Shown here: positions 1 through 10,990 of the stretch, piece by piece
Layout of the letters: each line of letters begins with the position of its first letter
How positions within the stretch are numbered: the first letter of the stretch is position 1
Origin: Lepeophtheirus salmonis
Lineage: Eukaryota > Arthropoda > Copepoda > Siphonostomatoida > Caligidae
Length of the DNA: 64,000 nt
Reading direction: 5' to 3'
Assembly: GCF_016086655.4 (NCBI RefSeq)
Contig: NC_052137.2
Location: forward strand, 9,090,821 to 9,154,820
The notes under the pieces: generated by a model
What the model saw: only the letters and a program-made list of their open reading frames with translations
Database searches by the model: none
What the model was told of the DNA's origin: nothing
Program-made: the position numbers and the translations under genes

Positions 1-191
1 TCCCCAGTCATGTTACTACCTGAAAAATTATTGGGCAGATTGATTTTTTATAAGTGTTTATTCAAGACAATTTAACTGGCTAGTGCAATTTCCCCTTCCC
101 TTCTAATTTTTAATAGTAGATCGAAGATCAAAACTGCTGCTAGACAGAAAAAAACGGAGGAGGAGGAATATACAAAGTTTATTTTTGTATA

Positions 192-1500
192 TAAAGGGTT
201 TTTCAATAACAAATTTTTTTTTTTTTTAAATAAAACGAAAACGGTTTGAGATATCGACAATTTCTTTATTTGCCGTTAAAATACATTCAAGTTAATTTAT
301 GAACAAAATTCGATGTCGTTTGAATGACAACCACGTGCACGTTTTACGAAGTCCAATCGTTCAACTCAATTTTCGACTACTTTTCCGCCTAAATTGGCTG
401 AAACTGCAGCAATTTCGCGTTGAATACTATTTGTTCTGAGCTCTTCTAACGTCGACAGATTATTGGTGTAGACTAGGGCTTTCACGTGACCCCAAAGAAA
501 ACCATCTAGAGGCGTTAAATCGCACAAGCGAAGCGGCCAATTGACTGGTCCATTTCTGGAGATCAGACGCTCACCAAACTTACACTTCAATAAATCGATT
601 GTAACATTTGCTGTGTGTGAAGTGGTACCGTCTTGTTGAAACCACAAATCGTCCAAGTCCATATCTTCCAATTCAGGCCAAAAAAATTGGTTATCATGGC
701 GCCGTAACGATTTCCATTCACAGTAACGTGGCGATTGTCATCGTCGACGAAAAAGTACGGCCCAATGACACCGCCAGCATACAATCCACACCAAACAGTA
801 ATTTTATGGGGATGTAATGGCGCCTCAGGAATCACGTTTGGGAGTTTTCTGGCCCAATAGCGCATATTTTGTTTGTTATCAAAGCCATTGAGCCAAAAAT
901 GTGCCTCATCGCTGAAAATGATTTTACGTTGAAAATCAGGATCATTTTCGAATTTTCTTTCAGCCCATTTTACGAATTCCCAACGTTGGAAGTGGTCAAG
1001 CGGCTTCAGTTCTTTTGTCAACTTGATCTTATACGGGTGTAGGCCAAGATCTTTCGCAAAATTCGCCACAACGATGGCACAGAGATGCCCAATAATTGAG
1101 AACGGCGCGTAAGACACAAATTTGGGTCATCTTGAATTGATGCGCTTGCCGCAGCAATATTTCTTACACTTCGTGCATTTCTTTGTCTCACTGGCACAGA
1201 AACATTATGTAGCGTGTATGTGTACTCAAATTTTTTCACCAAACGTTGAATTGTTGATTTTACAGGTCGATTACGTTGACTATAAATTGGCGTTAACGCT
1301 CTGAAAGTTGGGATCAAAGACTCACCACTTATGTAATAAATTTTAATGATTTACAAGCGTTGGTCAAGTGTGTGCTGCTCCATGATAAAACTACAATTAT
1401 TTTTGAGCACAGCTGTCAAAGAAACAATAGCAAATATGACGTCGTTTTCGAAACCTATTAAAACGTAAAATGTAAACGTCCCTACTGTAAAACCCCTTTA
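192..1500 (-). mobile_element. Mariner-superfamily element, DD41D type, near full length
   Basis: A DNA transposon read on the minus strand. The left end (TAAAGGGTTTTTCA, from 192) is mirrored at the right end, where the reverse complement of the bases up to 1500 reads TAAAGGGGTTTTACA. The TA at each end fits the TA target duplication of Tc1/mariner elements. It encloses one broken transposase frame. The length of about 1.3 kb is normal for the superfamily. Related fragments lie near 27.1-27.7 kb and 35.6-35.9 kb. Confidence 0.8.
366..1383 (-). pseudogene. DD41D mariner transposase, degenerate
   Basis: A relic cut-and-paste transposase. The chosen start is the ATG at 1383 (MEQHTLDQ); an in-frame TAA follows after two more codons. 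The N-terminal helix-turn-helix part (FRALTPIYSQRNRPVKSTIQ) runs from about 1317 to 1100. The catalytic core follows with FSDEAHFWLNGF, then WFQQDGTTSHTA, then CDLTPLDGFLWG. There are 41 residues between the second Asp (QQD) and the Asp of TPLD, the DD41D spacing known for rosa/Visitor-type mariners. Three frames must be joined, with shifts near 1100 and near 670-690, so the copy is dead. All three catalytic Asp codons survive. The C-terminal stop is at 366. Confidence 0.85.
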
Positions 1501-2512
1501 TAAGACAAATTCAGACGTGTTTTTTGCTGCTCCTTCGTAAATCTTACGTTAAAGTAGAAGTAAGACGGATTTCTTCTGTAACAATATATTTGAGTCTGCT
1601 GAAGACCCATCCAAATTATCTAAGCCTACAGTATTGGCATAAATCATCGTCTTTCGCTTCGAAAATCCGTTTTGGAATCATTAAGGATCATGTTAAGGGA
1701 TTTTCTTTCCTTCAATCTTCCTATTCTATTTAATTCCAGTTTATCACCTCGAGCGTTAATCCTCTGCGTTGCTTCTCTTTATAGGTGAATAGATAATAGT
1801 TATATATGGTCACCTTTTCTTTTTACCTCTCTTGTTCTTGTTGTTGATACTATATTTATATGTTAGTGATATTAAGTGGTTCCATAGTCACCTTGTCATC
1901 TGTTATGTATGAAAACATTGTCTCAGTTGCTCCCAAGAACGTGTTTCTTCTTGGAGCAAAAAACACCCTTCGTGAGGATAAAGACAAGGACGAGGTTTTC
2001 CTTAATTCCTCAGTTAGAATCCCTCTTGCCAATAAGGTAACGCCAAATAGATTGAAAACAATGTCTGATAGTAGTGCTGTAAACATAAACATAAAGAAAG
2101 CTAATTGAAATAATGAAAATGATCAACATTTAATGTCATACATTGGAGCTGTCAACTCAAGTTTAAAAAAGGACTTACAATCATCTTTTGAATATATATC
2201 AGATGGTACAGTTAATGACTCTAAAGGATGGAAAAACTGATGTCTATTTGCTCAGAGAAATAATAAAAGATGCCTGCTAAGTAAAAACCAAATGCATCCA
2301 GGCTATATGCTTCTGGGGAGTGCGAAGAGAGTCCCTGGCCAAGATAGTTTCGATTCTCCTTATTTCTATCTAAAATGGGAAGGGTCTTAGTTCTCTAAAA
2401 TTTGATACAAAATCCCTGTCTAGACATTGATAATTTGCATCATCCCCATCAATGAGAGCAAGTGATGATACGGAAATAGCTTTGAACGATAAATAATTAA
2501 GTCTGTTTCTGT
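1501..2512. other. Intergenic stretch; one weak coding-like segment
   Basis: No recognisable gene or repeat end. At 1856-2108 both strands are open for about 80 codons. On the minus strand this begins after a splice-acceptor-like tract (TTATTTCAATTAG) and starts with a hydrophobic stretch (MFMFTALLSDIVFNLFGVTL). I recognise no family. It could be an exon of an unknown secreted protein or chance. Confidence 0.3.
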
Positions 2513-3168
2513 TCATTTCAGATTTAAAACTACTTTAAATACCAATGTAGCATACTTTTCAGCTAAACTACATGATAAGTTGAATTGAAGTACAATATTT
2601 TGTGCATAGCAGCCCGACATCTCTTCTACAGTCTTGAATATTTTTTCGGTATTGTCAAATTGCCTTCGACAGAACTTGAGATGAATCAGAGTCTTATCAG
2701 ATATCTCATCAATATCTTTTTTGAATCTTGAAGATAATTTCTTACTCAAAAGCTCTCTTGCAAGAGTTGAATCCAGAGAATTATATTTTTCCACCCATCT
2801 CTTCTTTGAGTTTAGAATCTAATTGAGAAGTCAACTGTTTGGAAAGTCAGAGAAAAACCCTTTTTCCCGAAGATGAGAGACACATTCAGAAACATTTAGT
2901 CCATCGATCCAAAGATCAAATACGTCCCAATTAATAAGGGTACAATTCTAAAAAAATTCACAAATTTCTGCTAGAAAATTCTGGGTAATAATTTTCAAAT
3001 TGATGTTTAAAGTTTATTGAAGATCATGTCAGGACAGTCTTTCTTGACGATCTACATTTCGAGCATGTTCTTTATTCATGTCCATTACTTCATTATCAAA
3101 CTTCTCTGGTGTGGATTTATTTCTAACAGCCCAACAATAAATTTTCCTAATCGTTCGAAGGCAAATTA
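2513..3168 (-). pseudogene. Broken coding sequence of unknown family
   Basis: On the minus strand three stretches in shifting frames look coding. 3168-3029 reads RTIRKIYCWAVRNKSTPEKF and on to a stop. About 3000-2840 includes NWDVFDLWIDGLNVSECVSH and a clean run to DFPNS. 2811-2513 is an open frame of about 95 codons with SKKRWVEKYNSLDS and ending CYAQNIVLQFNLSCSLAEKY plus a short tail. Residue composition is protein-like, with spaced Trp, Cys and His and charged helices, while the flanks are AT-rich noise. Stops and frame changes separate the blocks, so this is a decayed gene or transposon protein. I cannot name the family; the broken state and repeat-rich setting favour a mobile element. 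A multi-exon gene is possible, but I saw no convincing splice sites. Confidence 0.45.
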
Positions 3169-3668
3169 ATGAGACAATCATATAAGGTCAATTGTTCTGG
3201 ACTCATTATAACTAAAGAAAAGCTTTTGATCTTAAAGACGAAAATGACAATTCGTTCAAAGTTGTGTCGTATTGTTGCAAACTCATCCTTGGTAGAGATA
3301 GAGGCCAAACCTTTGATATAAAACTCAAGTACGGCTATGGAAAAGTGTGTGAGAAGGCATTGCAATCTATGTTGAACCTTATTGTCAGGTCAGCTCTTTT
3401 CATATTGAAAATTCATCCACTACTGAAAAGCCATATTTGAAAAAATTCTGAATTTTTAACTATTCAAGATATCAGCATTGGAATTCCAAAAGTTCGGATT
3501 TAATATAGTCCATGTAAAGCTAAATTCATGGAACGTCCCTTCTTTGATTCTTTTAGGGGCGGTTTTGAATCATTAGAATTCCTCGGACAGATGCGGTAAT
3601 GTGGAAATTGTTTTATGTTTCGACATTATAGGTCTGCTTGCAAGGAAAAACAAAGTATGTTACAGTTA

Positions 3669-4090
3669 GGTGATAATGGGACTCGAGAAACTGACATTGT
3701 TGATGATAATATGGAATTTTTGTCGACAAAAACAAGCGAAGAAAATGTGCCTAAAAAAACGAATTCCTTGGCGTATGAAAATGATTTTTTCTAATTCAGA
3801 AGAGGAACCTGCGTTCTCAAGGTTTGGTGGATGGATTAGGGATTTAAATATATCTATTAATTGGGTGCATGGGATTATGTCTTCGACTTCCCGAATAACT
3901 GATTCACAGCTTTTTCAAAAAGCCACAGGAATTTGGGTTTTTCAGCACTCCAAGGAAAGACTGTGGTAAATTGTTCAAAACTACTAAACACCCTTTTTCG
4001 AATGTCTACACTTACATATTCTTAGATCATTTATTAGTTTTAACCTGAGGGGTCTTGAGGACAATAACATTTTTTTATAAAGACCATAAA
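3669..4090 (+). other. Coding-like trace, unidentified
   Basis: From about 3676 one plus frame reads GTRETDIVDDNMEFLSTKTS and continues with an acidic, Lys-rich composition to about 3790, then breaks. Another frame is open to 3969. It may be a second fragment of a decayed mobile-element protein near the broken frame at 2513-3168, in the opposite orientation. No family recognised. Confidence 0.2.
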
Positions 4091-4431
4091 AAAACTGAGC
4101 TATTTTTTCATTTAAAAGTTAATTTGCTCTTAATGTTACATGTTTGTATTTTATTAATTTTAGATGCTAATATTATTATATTAGATGTATGAATATTTTA
4201 AATTTGTAAATCATGAGCTAGTAAAGAAATTTTAAACTATAATGTTTAATTATATTTTTGTAATTTAATCTTCATCAGAAAACTGTAGATAATTCTAATT
4301 TTTATAAATTATTTACTGTCTACATAAAAGTTTTTAAAAAAAAGATTAAAGGTTGTCATAGCAACTCTTATATGTTAAGAGTCCGTAGATTAACTGTCAT
4401 ACAGTGTAATAGGTCAGAAATCTTGTGGAGA

Positions 4432-4569
4432 TTACAAAAACAAGATGGTGCTCCAGGGCATAGAACAAACCTGATTCAAGCCTGGTTGAGAGCAAACAGG
4501 AATTTCTGACCTAAAGATTTTTATCCTACCCAGTTCCCTGATTTGAATCATATGGACTATTTAATATAA
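4432..4569 (+). pseudogene. Tc1-type transposase fragment (catalytic end)
   Basis: The plus frame from about 4441 reads QDGAPGHRTNLIQAWLRANR, then a stop, then PKDFYPTQFPDLNHMDY. This is the second catalytic Asp block (QDGAPAH-like) and the PDLNPLD block of a Tc1-type transposase, with the third catalytic residue kept as Asp in HMD. Only about 45 codons remain and one is a stop. Upstream and downstream parts are missing. Confidence 0.75.
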
Positions 4570-4654
4570 TGAAGATAACACCCCAAGCCCTTAGATTTAC
4601 TCTCCATTTTTTATGAGCACCGTCACACGTAACTACTTAATACAACAATACTTA

Positions 4655-4705
4655 TATGTAGAGATGAAAATCGTCTCTATTTTAGGCACGTTAAAAAAAA
4701 CCGAA
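4655..4705 (+). repeat. Edge of the GTGATG MITE family
   Basis: The bases around 4660-4700 (AGATGAAAATCGTCTCTATT, then GGCACGTTAAAAAAAACCG) match the left end of the GTGATG-ended MITE defined at 50624-51061. Only the terminal part is present. Confidence 0.5.
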
Positions 4706-4794
4706 CCCTTGATAACCTTTTATTAAAAAATATGATGAAAAATGTTATTGAAAGAACTTTTAACAATCAATCTTGGCAAAAACTATTAATATAG

Positions 4795-5895
4795 CCCCTC
4801 CAAACTCTATCAGAGCCTCCACACGAGGTCGGAATTTGGCGCAGGTTGACACACTTTGATCGGCGGACATGTTAGGCCTATTGCTTCTAGATAATGGCCT
4901 TCAGCTCCTGCACATTTCTGCGTGATGTCATCCTAAGACACTACACACACTGAGGTAGAGGGGATTGAGATCAGGAGGAAGAGGGCAATAAGGGCTTGTC
5001 CTAGAAGTCAGCAATATGCTCCTTGCAGAACTATTTGTCTTCAAGGACGTATGGTTAGAGGCACCGTTTTGGGTACACACAGAGTTGTTCTCAAGATAGT
5101 TAGCCTTCAGCCATGGTAATATTTTTCACCTCAGGACCTTATAGTGGGACTCAGTCCCGATATTATCATTGGGTTTGAAGAAGAAAGGATTCATTCTATT
5201 TCCATCCGAGGCCACAGCTCCAAAACACCTTGTCTGGGCCGGATGTTTTGTCGTGAATGTGACCTGGACTTCCTCAGGTGATGCTGCTATAAATCTGTCG
5301 TTTCTTTGGTTGAAAACCTGGTCGACTGTGAACATAATCTTATCCGAGAAGATCTTCACAGTCGACAGATGACTCTTTAAGTAATTACGTATTTTTTTTG
5401 CATATCACAGTCATGTATCGGTGAGGAGATTTCTTGGAGTCCTGGCAAAGCTTTTAATGCCAAGGTCATCGTGAACTGCCCTTCTGATGGTGATCTCGTC
5501 CACATTGATGCAGTTGGTTCTTTCTTGATCTTGGCCTCCAGGGACTCGAGACAAGAAATGTTTAATCTCACTTAAAACCATTGTCTCCACTTCTGGCCTT
5601 CCCTTTGACTCCTTTCCCACTATCCTTGGCCACCTTGTGCTTCCAGACTGTCCTCACGGTCACTCCGACAATGTCTTAAATTCTTTTCGTATCAACATCC
5701 ACGTCGAAACGATCCAAAACCCTTTGCCTTTTTGAGTATTGTTCGATGATTTTTCGTCCAATTTTAATCAAATTAAAACAATCCGCAAGAACAACTAGAC
5801 ATATATCGGAACATTGCTTGAGATGTCAACTAAAACCTTAATTTGCGCAAAAAAAACAAAAAATGATCCGAAAAATTTCCCTGTCGCACTCTGTA
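4795..5895 (-). pseudogene. Tc1/maT-type transposase relic with right end
   Basis: A minus-strand transposase in many pieces. The N-terminal helix-turn-helix trace lies around 5700-5600 (GVTVRTVWKHKVAKDSGKG). The first catalytic Asp block is at 5359-5310 (KIFSDKIMFTVDQVFNQRND), the same FTVDxVFNxxND motif as the element at 21.9 kb. Frames then shift repeatedly. A degenerate PPDLNPLYLS block lies near 4970, and the C-terminal tail is near 4800-4860 (FRPRVEALIEFGGA). The right terminus reads inward as TACAGAGTGCGACAGGG from 5895. I found no matching left terminus, so the 3' end is probably truncated near 4790. Confidence 0.75.
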
Positions 5896-7180
5896 CATTA
5901 ACAAACTTCTCCATATCTTAATAATATATAGTTTACTACGAGTATATTTATGTATACGCCGTTAACTCCAATTTTATTAAGTATTAGGAATGACGATTAC
6001 AGCTTAATTATGCCTAAAAGGAAGAATTCCTAGATACGCCTTTATAAAAATCAGTCATACTCTTTTGAAGAAATAGTACAATATAATAACTGAGGATCAT
6101 TAATAAAATTAAGGACATAAGTACATTTTATGTGATGTGTCTTAATGGAAACATTGACGCTTGTCACCATCTTGATAGATCCAGTTACTCCATAAAGGCA
6201 TTCAATTGAGCGTCAGTAGTCAATTTTTTATGAACAATCACTCCTGGGGGATTCTCTGATATCAGAGGTAAAATAAGGCGCTCCTTAACATAGTAGACGG
6301 TTGCCTTTGATCCATATTTTATGGAGATTACAGTAGGGAAAAAGAATGCAATCTATCGCCATTGTTGTTCAAGTGGGATGATAATTAAATCTTCTTTTTT
6401 TTCAATATAGCGTAAACAAAAAGAATAACTTTTTTTCTTTGAGAAGACTAAAAATGGGCCCCTTTCAAATAAAATCTTCCAATTTCTCATTTTGAATGGG
6501 ACAATCAATTTTTTCTACTTCAAGAACAATTTGCAAAACACCCAAAGGGTTATTTTAACTAGTTTGTAGGTAGATATTGACGATAATTCGATTAAGAACG
6601 TAATTTTGGGAAAAATAATTCCATTTTTTTCCCCAAAATGACAAGACTCTTATATAGTTTTTCAAAGTGTATCTCATGGTATATACTGGGCTAACTCTAT
6701 GTCATAAATGTCTTAATTTTTACGCAATACGTATTATATTTGATGCATGAGTTTGAAATCGTCAATTTGAGCTATTTCTGGGGCAAAATCTTCATTATTT
6801 AAATTTCTTACTTATGACCTTCCCGTGCTCCAAACTTTTCCGAAACACACATGTTGTAACGGCCTCTTTGAGAGTGGCTGATGATCATGGATCGAATTAC
6901 TGCCGTCTAAATAAACTAAACATTTGCATGATATTCACAACAATATTTATTTATTTTTGAAATGTGCGTTGATTGAATAAAGTTGAAAAAAACACTAGTT
7001 TAGAGGATGTACTAGTAAGCTGCAAAACAAGGAATGTCCACAGGTCCATACCCCTCACTCCCCTTTGAGAGTTTACAATTATCATATAACAGTGTGGCAT
7101 TACTAGCCTCTTGTGGGGGCTCAAGCCTCTCGAAATGTTTCTGTAGGGCCAAATTTTTTGATTAAACCTTATTTATATTT
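5896..7180. other. Intergenic; one coding-like trace and one dispersed repeat
   Basis: On the minus strand, 6345-6185 is open for about 53 codons (KYGSKATVYYVKERLILPLI, then ENPPGVIVHKKLTTDAQLNA) and ends at a stop; no family recognised. 6450-6620 matches 11965-12135 and more weakly 32045-32170, sharing ACTTyAAGwACAATTTGCAAA-like text followed by ATTGACGATmAtT, so it is a dispersed repeat of unknown type. Nothing else recognised. Confidence 0.35.
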
Positions 7181-7430
7181 ATAAGACTGTTTTTTGTGAT
7201 GTCATACAAAGAATCCTATATCCTAAAACAGATCAGTCTTATGTATCCTTCTGCATCCCTCTCTGTTTCTTTTCTTCTACATTCATTCTTTGTTTCTATT
7301 CATCCAGCAACACGGGCACTCTCTCCTAGTTTATATATAAAGATAGATTAACATATTTATATAAAGGTGTTGATAATTTATGAGGCTTTGCTCTTCCCCC
7401 CGTCCTTTCTGAATGATGAAAAATATTAAC
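7180..7430 (+). repeat. Pyrimidine-rich dispersed repeat, copy 1
   Basis: Shares a run of text with 37470-37815: a CATCCCTCTCTGTTTCTTTT-like tract, then TTCATTCTTTGTTTCTATTC, a TTTATATATAAA spacer, then GTGTTGATAATTT. The order is the same in both copies but the spacing differs. Ends are not clear and no coding content is seen. Confidence 0.6.
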
Positions 7431-7706
7431 AGCATTTTTTTTTTTTTTTTTCACACTTAAACTTTAAAAAACAATGCACTGAGCCTGTTAACTTTAATTT
7501 ACTTTCGTAGAGTCATTCAAACCATCCATTGATGTTTTTTAAACGCTTTTTTGTTCCCTTTTCAACATAAGCTATAATGAAGAGTGTTTGTGGATGTTGC
7601 TCATTTTGTGGGCCTAAAAATCAAGTTTAATAACAATAAAGACCTTTTTATATTATTATTAAATAATATATTGTACTATTAGGTGTGAAAATGGAAGTTC
7701 AAAATA

Positions 7707-8461
7707 CTCCTCCGTCCTAAATGCTTTTGAACTTTTTGACAATTAAAATTTAGTGAAATTACCAATCAATATAGCCACCTTTTATCCTAATGACCAGTTC
7801 CAGCCAGATGTAGAACCTTGCACAGCAGTTCTTTATAGAGTTTGGCCCTGGCTTGGCTCAAACAGCGATGATGGTAGCCTTCAGTTTGTCGTTTGTTGTG
7901 TATGAGACTCTGAAACTTCCCTTGAGATAAACTAAAAAATACCAAATGCTAGAGGGGAAACAGTCGGTGCTTGTTGAACTTTACTCAATCCAAAGGCTTC
8001 AAAACCTGACGAGTCATAAAGGGTTACGTGTTGCTTCATCATGTGGTGCATGGTGGTCTGAGTGATGTTAAATTTACGAGCAGGGCCATTAACGGCCACC
8101 TTGCATTCTCTGCCTTCAATGGTGACTTTTACTGCCTTGACCAATTATTTTACTGTTGATCTGGACCTTGTGGAAGATTTTGGTGTGCATCTCATGGTCA
8201 ACCGGTATCCAGTAGAGTGATTACATCCTAGCAATGCTCTGGATCTCTGGTGGTGATTTTCCACGGCCGTAGAGTTCCAAAATCGCAGCTCTGTGTAGCA
8301 ACATTTTTTTTTATTATGAAGATCTTATTTCTCAGTTGACTTTCTAAAAAATTTCTTTAGACAATTGCTCACAATAAGTTATAAGGGTTAAATATTGAAA
8401 TATAACAAGTATCATCAAGATACCCATTTAAAAAAGTGTTGCATTTTAGACGGACGGCCAG
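7707..8461 (-). mobile_element. Tc1-type element, internally deleted
   Basis: Left end CTCCGTCCTAAATGCTTTTG (about 7709) pairs with the right end, whose reverse complement reads GTCCGTCTAAAATGCAACAC, as imperfect terminal inverted repeats. The minus strand begins with MLLHRAAILELYGRGKSPPE (from about 8304), a transposase N-terminal helix, then shifts frame into VTIEGRECKVAVNGPARKF (to 7932). The rest of the catalytic domain is deleted; only a C-terminal-like tail (FEQARAKLYKELL) is left near 7800-7870. The element is dead. Confidence 0.7.
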
Positions 8462-9095
8462 AACTTAAACCTTCATTTTTATCAAAAATATATCCCTCTT
8501 TTACCTAGTTTTAGTATATATGTTATTTGACCCAAATATGTTATTACAATGTTATATAATCATATTTCCATATTGTACATCAATAGGAACTATTACTATG
8601 AATTTTTCTTTAAGGAATTATCCTACTTTTTTGTCATCCCAAATCGATCAAAAAAAGAATAATGATTGAACAAATCCTAAATAACTTTGTGGACTTTTAG
8701 TACATATTACTTTTATTTAATTCAAATATCATATTTTATCATTGGCATTAAGTAGTAATCAATCTAGGTATTATGTCTTTTTTATTCTTAAAGCTATTTG
8801 AAATGTGAAAACACTCCTTTTATATCAAGTTTCTTCTAGAATATTCTAGCAATTATTATTTATCATGCACTGCTTTTTTAAACAGAAAATATGAATATAC
8901 AATTCTAAAAAAAACTATTCAAAATTGCAAACACAGATACTTATTTTCAAATATTACTTTGAGTACTTTTTCTTTGCGTAAAGATATATGAACTTTTTTT
9001 TATCAACTCTTTAGCACTCAACGTAAAAATGACACGGATTTTTCTTTTTAAATTAAACTCTTCTCTGGCGAATTTTATGGATACCCTATTAAAAG
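8462..9095. other. AT-rich intergenic stretch
   Basis: No gene, repeat end or motif that I can support. Homopolymer-rich and AT-rich throughout. Confidence 0.6.
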
Positions 9096-9099
9096 TGCA

Positions 9100-9368
9100 C
9101 CCTGTATATAAGGGGCGTCCACAGGATTATATATATATTCAAATTTCAAATATAAAACTGTTTGAAAAAAAAGTTCTAAAATCCATAGCTTTTTATAGAA
9201 ATTTCTTTTTTTTGAAAAAAAGTTTCAAATATTAAATTTGTTTCGAAAAATAACTCAAAAGACCACAGCTATTCACAAAAAATTATATATATTTTGAAAA
9301 AAATTTCAATGTTTAATTTTTCCCCAAAAAAAAATTCAAAAAACCACAGCCATTTACTCAAAAAAAAA
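9100..9368 (+). repeat. AT-rich element with internal subrepeats, copy 1
   Basis: Begins TAAGGGGCGTCCACAGGATT and runs into three degenerate subunits of about 60-80 bp, each carrying a version of AAAATCCATAGCTATTCACA followed by a T-run and CAAATATTAAATTT. Related stretches occur at 21670-21915, 30895-30995, 31780-32045 and 46470-46830. The start, compared with the end of the 31.8-kb copy (its reverse complement starts TAGGGGTGTCCACGTATA), suggests Tc1-like inverted termini. Confidence 0.65.
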
Positions 9369-9370
9369 AT

Positions 9371-9599
9371 GATATCGCCGTAGCTCATGGACAATGCGCT
9401 CATAAAAAGTTATTCTCTTGAACTGAATGTGTGTAGGTTCGTGGCTTGGTGATTCCCAGAGACAGAAATATACTTAATGTACATGGATTTCAGCAAAAGA
9501 TTCCTAAGTTAGATGGAGTAAATGTAATACTATAATATTGACTTATACTTAATCAGTGCAACTCCATCCAACCAATTAAGGCACCATTAAAAAAAAAAA
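9371..9599 (+). repeat. tRNA-derived SINE, best-preserved copy
   Basis: The head looks like a tRNA promoter. There is an A-box-like TAGCTCATGG at 9381-9390 and a B-box-like GGTTCGTGGC at 9436-9445, 55 bases apart. A body of about 140 bases follows, unrelated to tRNA, and then a poly-A run at 9588-9599. The head-body-poly-A order is the structure of a SINE mobilised by a LINE. The flanks share CTCAAAAAAA (9357 and 9603), a possible target duplication that is weak because it is low complexity. Six further full or partial copies lie in this window on the minus strand. Confidence 0.8.
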
Positions 9600-10417
9600 C
9601 ATCTCAAAAAAATAATCAAATACATTTTTTGAGTCGACCACTTCTAGGCTGGTAGATCAATTCCTCCCTTCGCTTGATATCCCTTTTAACAAGATAGACT
9701 GTGTGTCGTGCGGTCTCGGTTTCTCCGATTATTTCTGTCGGAGTAAGCTCGTATTGCATGAGAGTATCGATCTCGTTTCGCTTTACCAACATTTTTTAGT
9801 CGTTGTTAATCACAGCCAACATCTTATTTTTTTATAAATTGCAACTTCTACAAGGAACTCAAATTCTTATCTTTCAACCACTCCCACAATAAAGGAAATA
9901 GTTAAAAGATATTGTGGTAAGTGGTTGTTTTCTGTGAACTTTCGGTCAAGCCCGTACAAACTTTGTTATATTAATACAGAAAATATTTGTTGGGGTAGTT
10001 GAAAACCCCCAAGAATCTATTTATATTAGGATATGATAGAAAAGTAAGAGAGAATTAATTAATCATTAAAGATATAACATTATTATAGACACGCTAGAGG
10101 GTATCATTATTCCTTAAAAAATAAATAAAAGTCTATTATGTTTAAATTATGAAGGAATAATATTTTAAATTGAGTAAGATACTTATTTCAAGGGGACAAA
10201 AAGAGTTATAGTAAGTTGAGAACAATAAACAAGTCATGCTTTAGTATAATAATGAAACTTCTTCAACCTTGACCTACTGCGTATATATAAGCATCTTTTC
10301 TTCATGTAGGGAATTCATCAATACATATTGATGATTATTATTATGTAAACAGCAATAAAGTTTATTAAAAATTATTTATTTTTAATAAAAAATTGGGTTT
10401 ATTACTTTATCAATATT
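9600..10417. other. Intergenic stretch, no feature recognised
   Basis: AT-rich DNA with a slightly more GC-rich patch at 9635-9790 that does not read as a protein of any family I know. No repeat end seen. Confidence 0.5.
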
Positions 10418-10990
10418 AGTGTTGGATTTCGGTCTGAAAATACTAGACCGGTCTGTTATTATATTCGAGAAAAAAAATCAGTCATATTTAAAATTTGGTT
10501 TACAGGGATTTTATACGGAGAAGGCCACAAAGTAGTAGCACTTAATTACGATTTTATCCCCGTTTTTTTAATTCGGATATTTCAAAAGGAGAGCAAAAAT
10601 AAGCAAGTTTTGATCATATTTCATGTTTCTTAGCCTAAAGTTGTTGGAGTAATGAGAAAAAAGGCATCGTATGTGCAATCTCCTTTACTACGGTGTCAAT
10701 GCCGAGAAAACTGTAGAGACCATTAACATCTCCATCCGGACTGTTTACAACATCAAACAGTACATTACTGATTGGAAATGTGTTGAAAATTTTTATTCTG
10801 AATCTAATTATCTTACATTTATGTAAGTAACAAAATGGCGGAGATTTTGCTTGTCTCCACGTGGACCTCCTCCAGCCAGTGCTGTTTCGGTCCAAATTTA
10901 TTTGGTAGGGTCCAGTCTTAGGCCGGGTTTTATCGGTCCTTAGAACTTTCAATCATTGGGACCGATCCTTTATACCTTCGGTCCATTGGG
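10418..10990. repeat. GGACC-family repeat, split copy
   Basis: Starts TAGTGTTGGATTTCGGTCTG, the terminal text of the GGACC MITE family (defined at 32187-32427). GGTCC/GGACC-rich text returns at 10885-10990. Between them lies a Tc1 N-terminal fragment (10660-10803), so the repeat appears interrupted or is a composite. Confidence 0.55.
10660..10803 (+). pseudogene. Tc1-type transposase N-terminal fragment
   Basis: The plus frame reads MCNLLYYGVNAEKTVETINI then SIRTVYNIKQYI, matching the first helix-turn-helix of Tc1/mariner transposases (a leucine-rich helix, then SxRTVYNIK). Nothing of the catalytic domain follows. About 45 codons survive. Confidence 0.6.

Noticed and set aside
72..260. 62-codon minus frame beside the first mariner
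   Set aside because: Runs of Lys, Phe and Leu from poly-A/T tracts and overlap with a transposon end; no gene features.
587..817. Plus-strand frame over the mariner relic
   Set aside because: Antisense of the transposase core, which has clear catalytic motifs on the minus strand.
9371..9450. The tRNA-like head as a functional tRNA gene
   Set aside because: No closed acceptor stem, and it continues into a repeated body with poly-A; a SINE explains it better.
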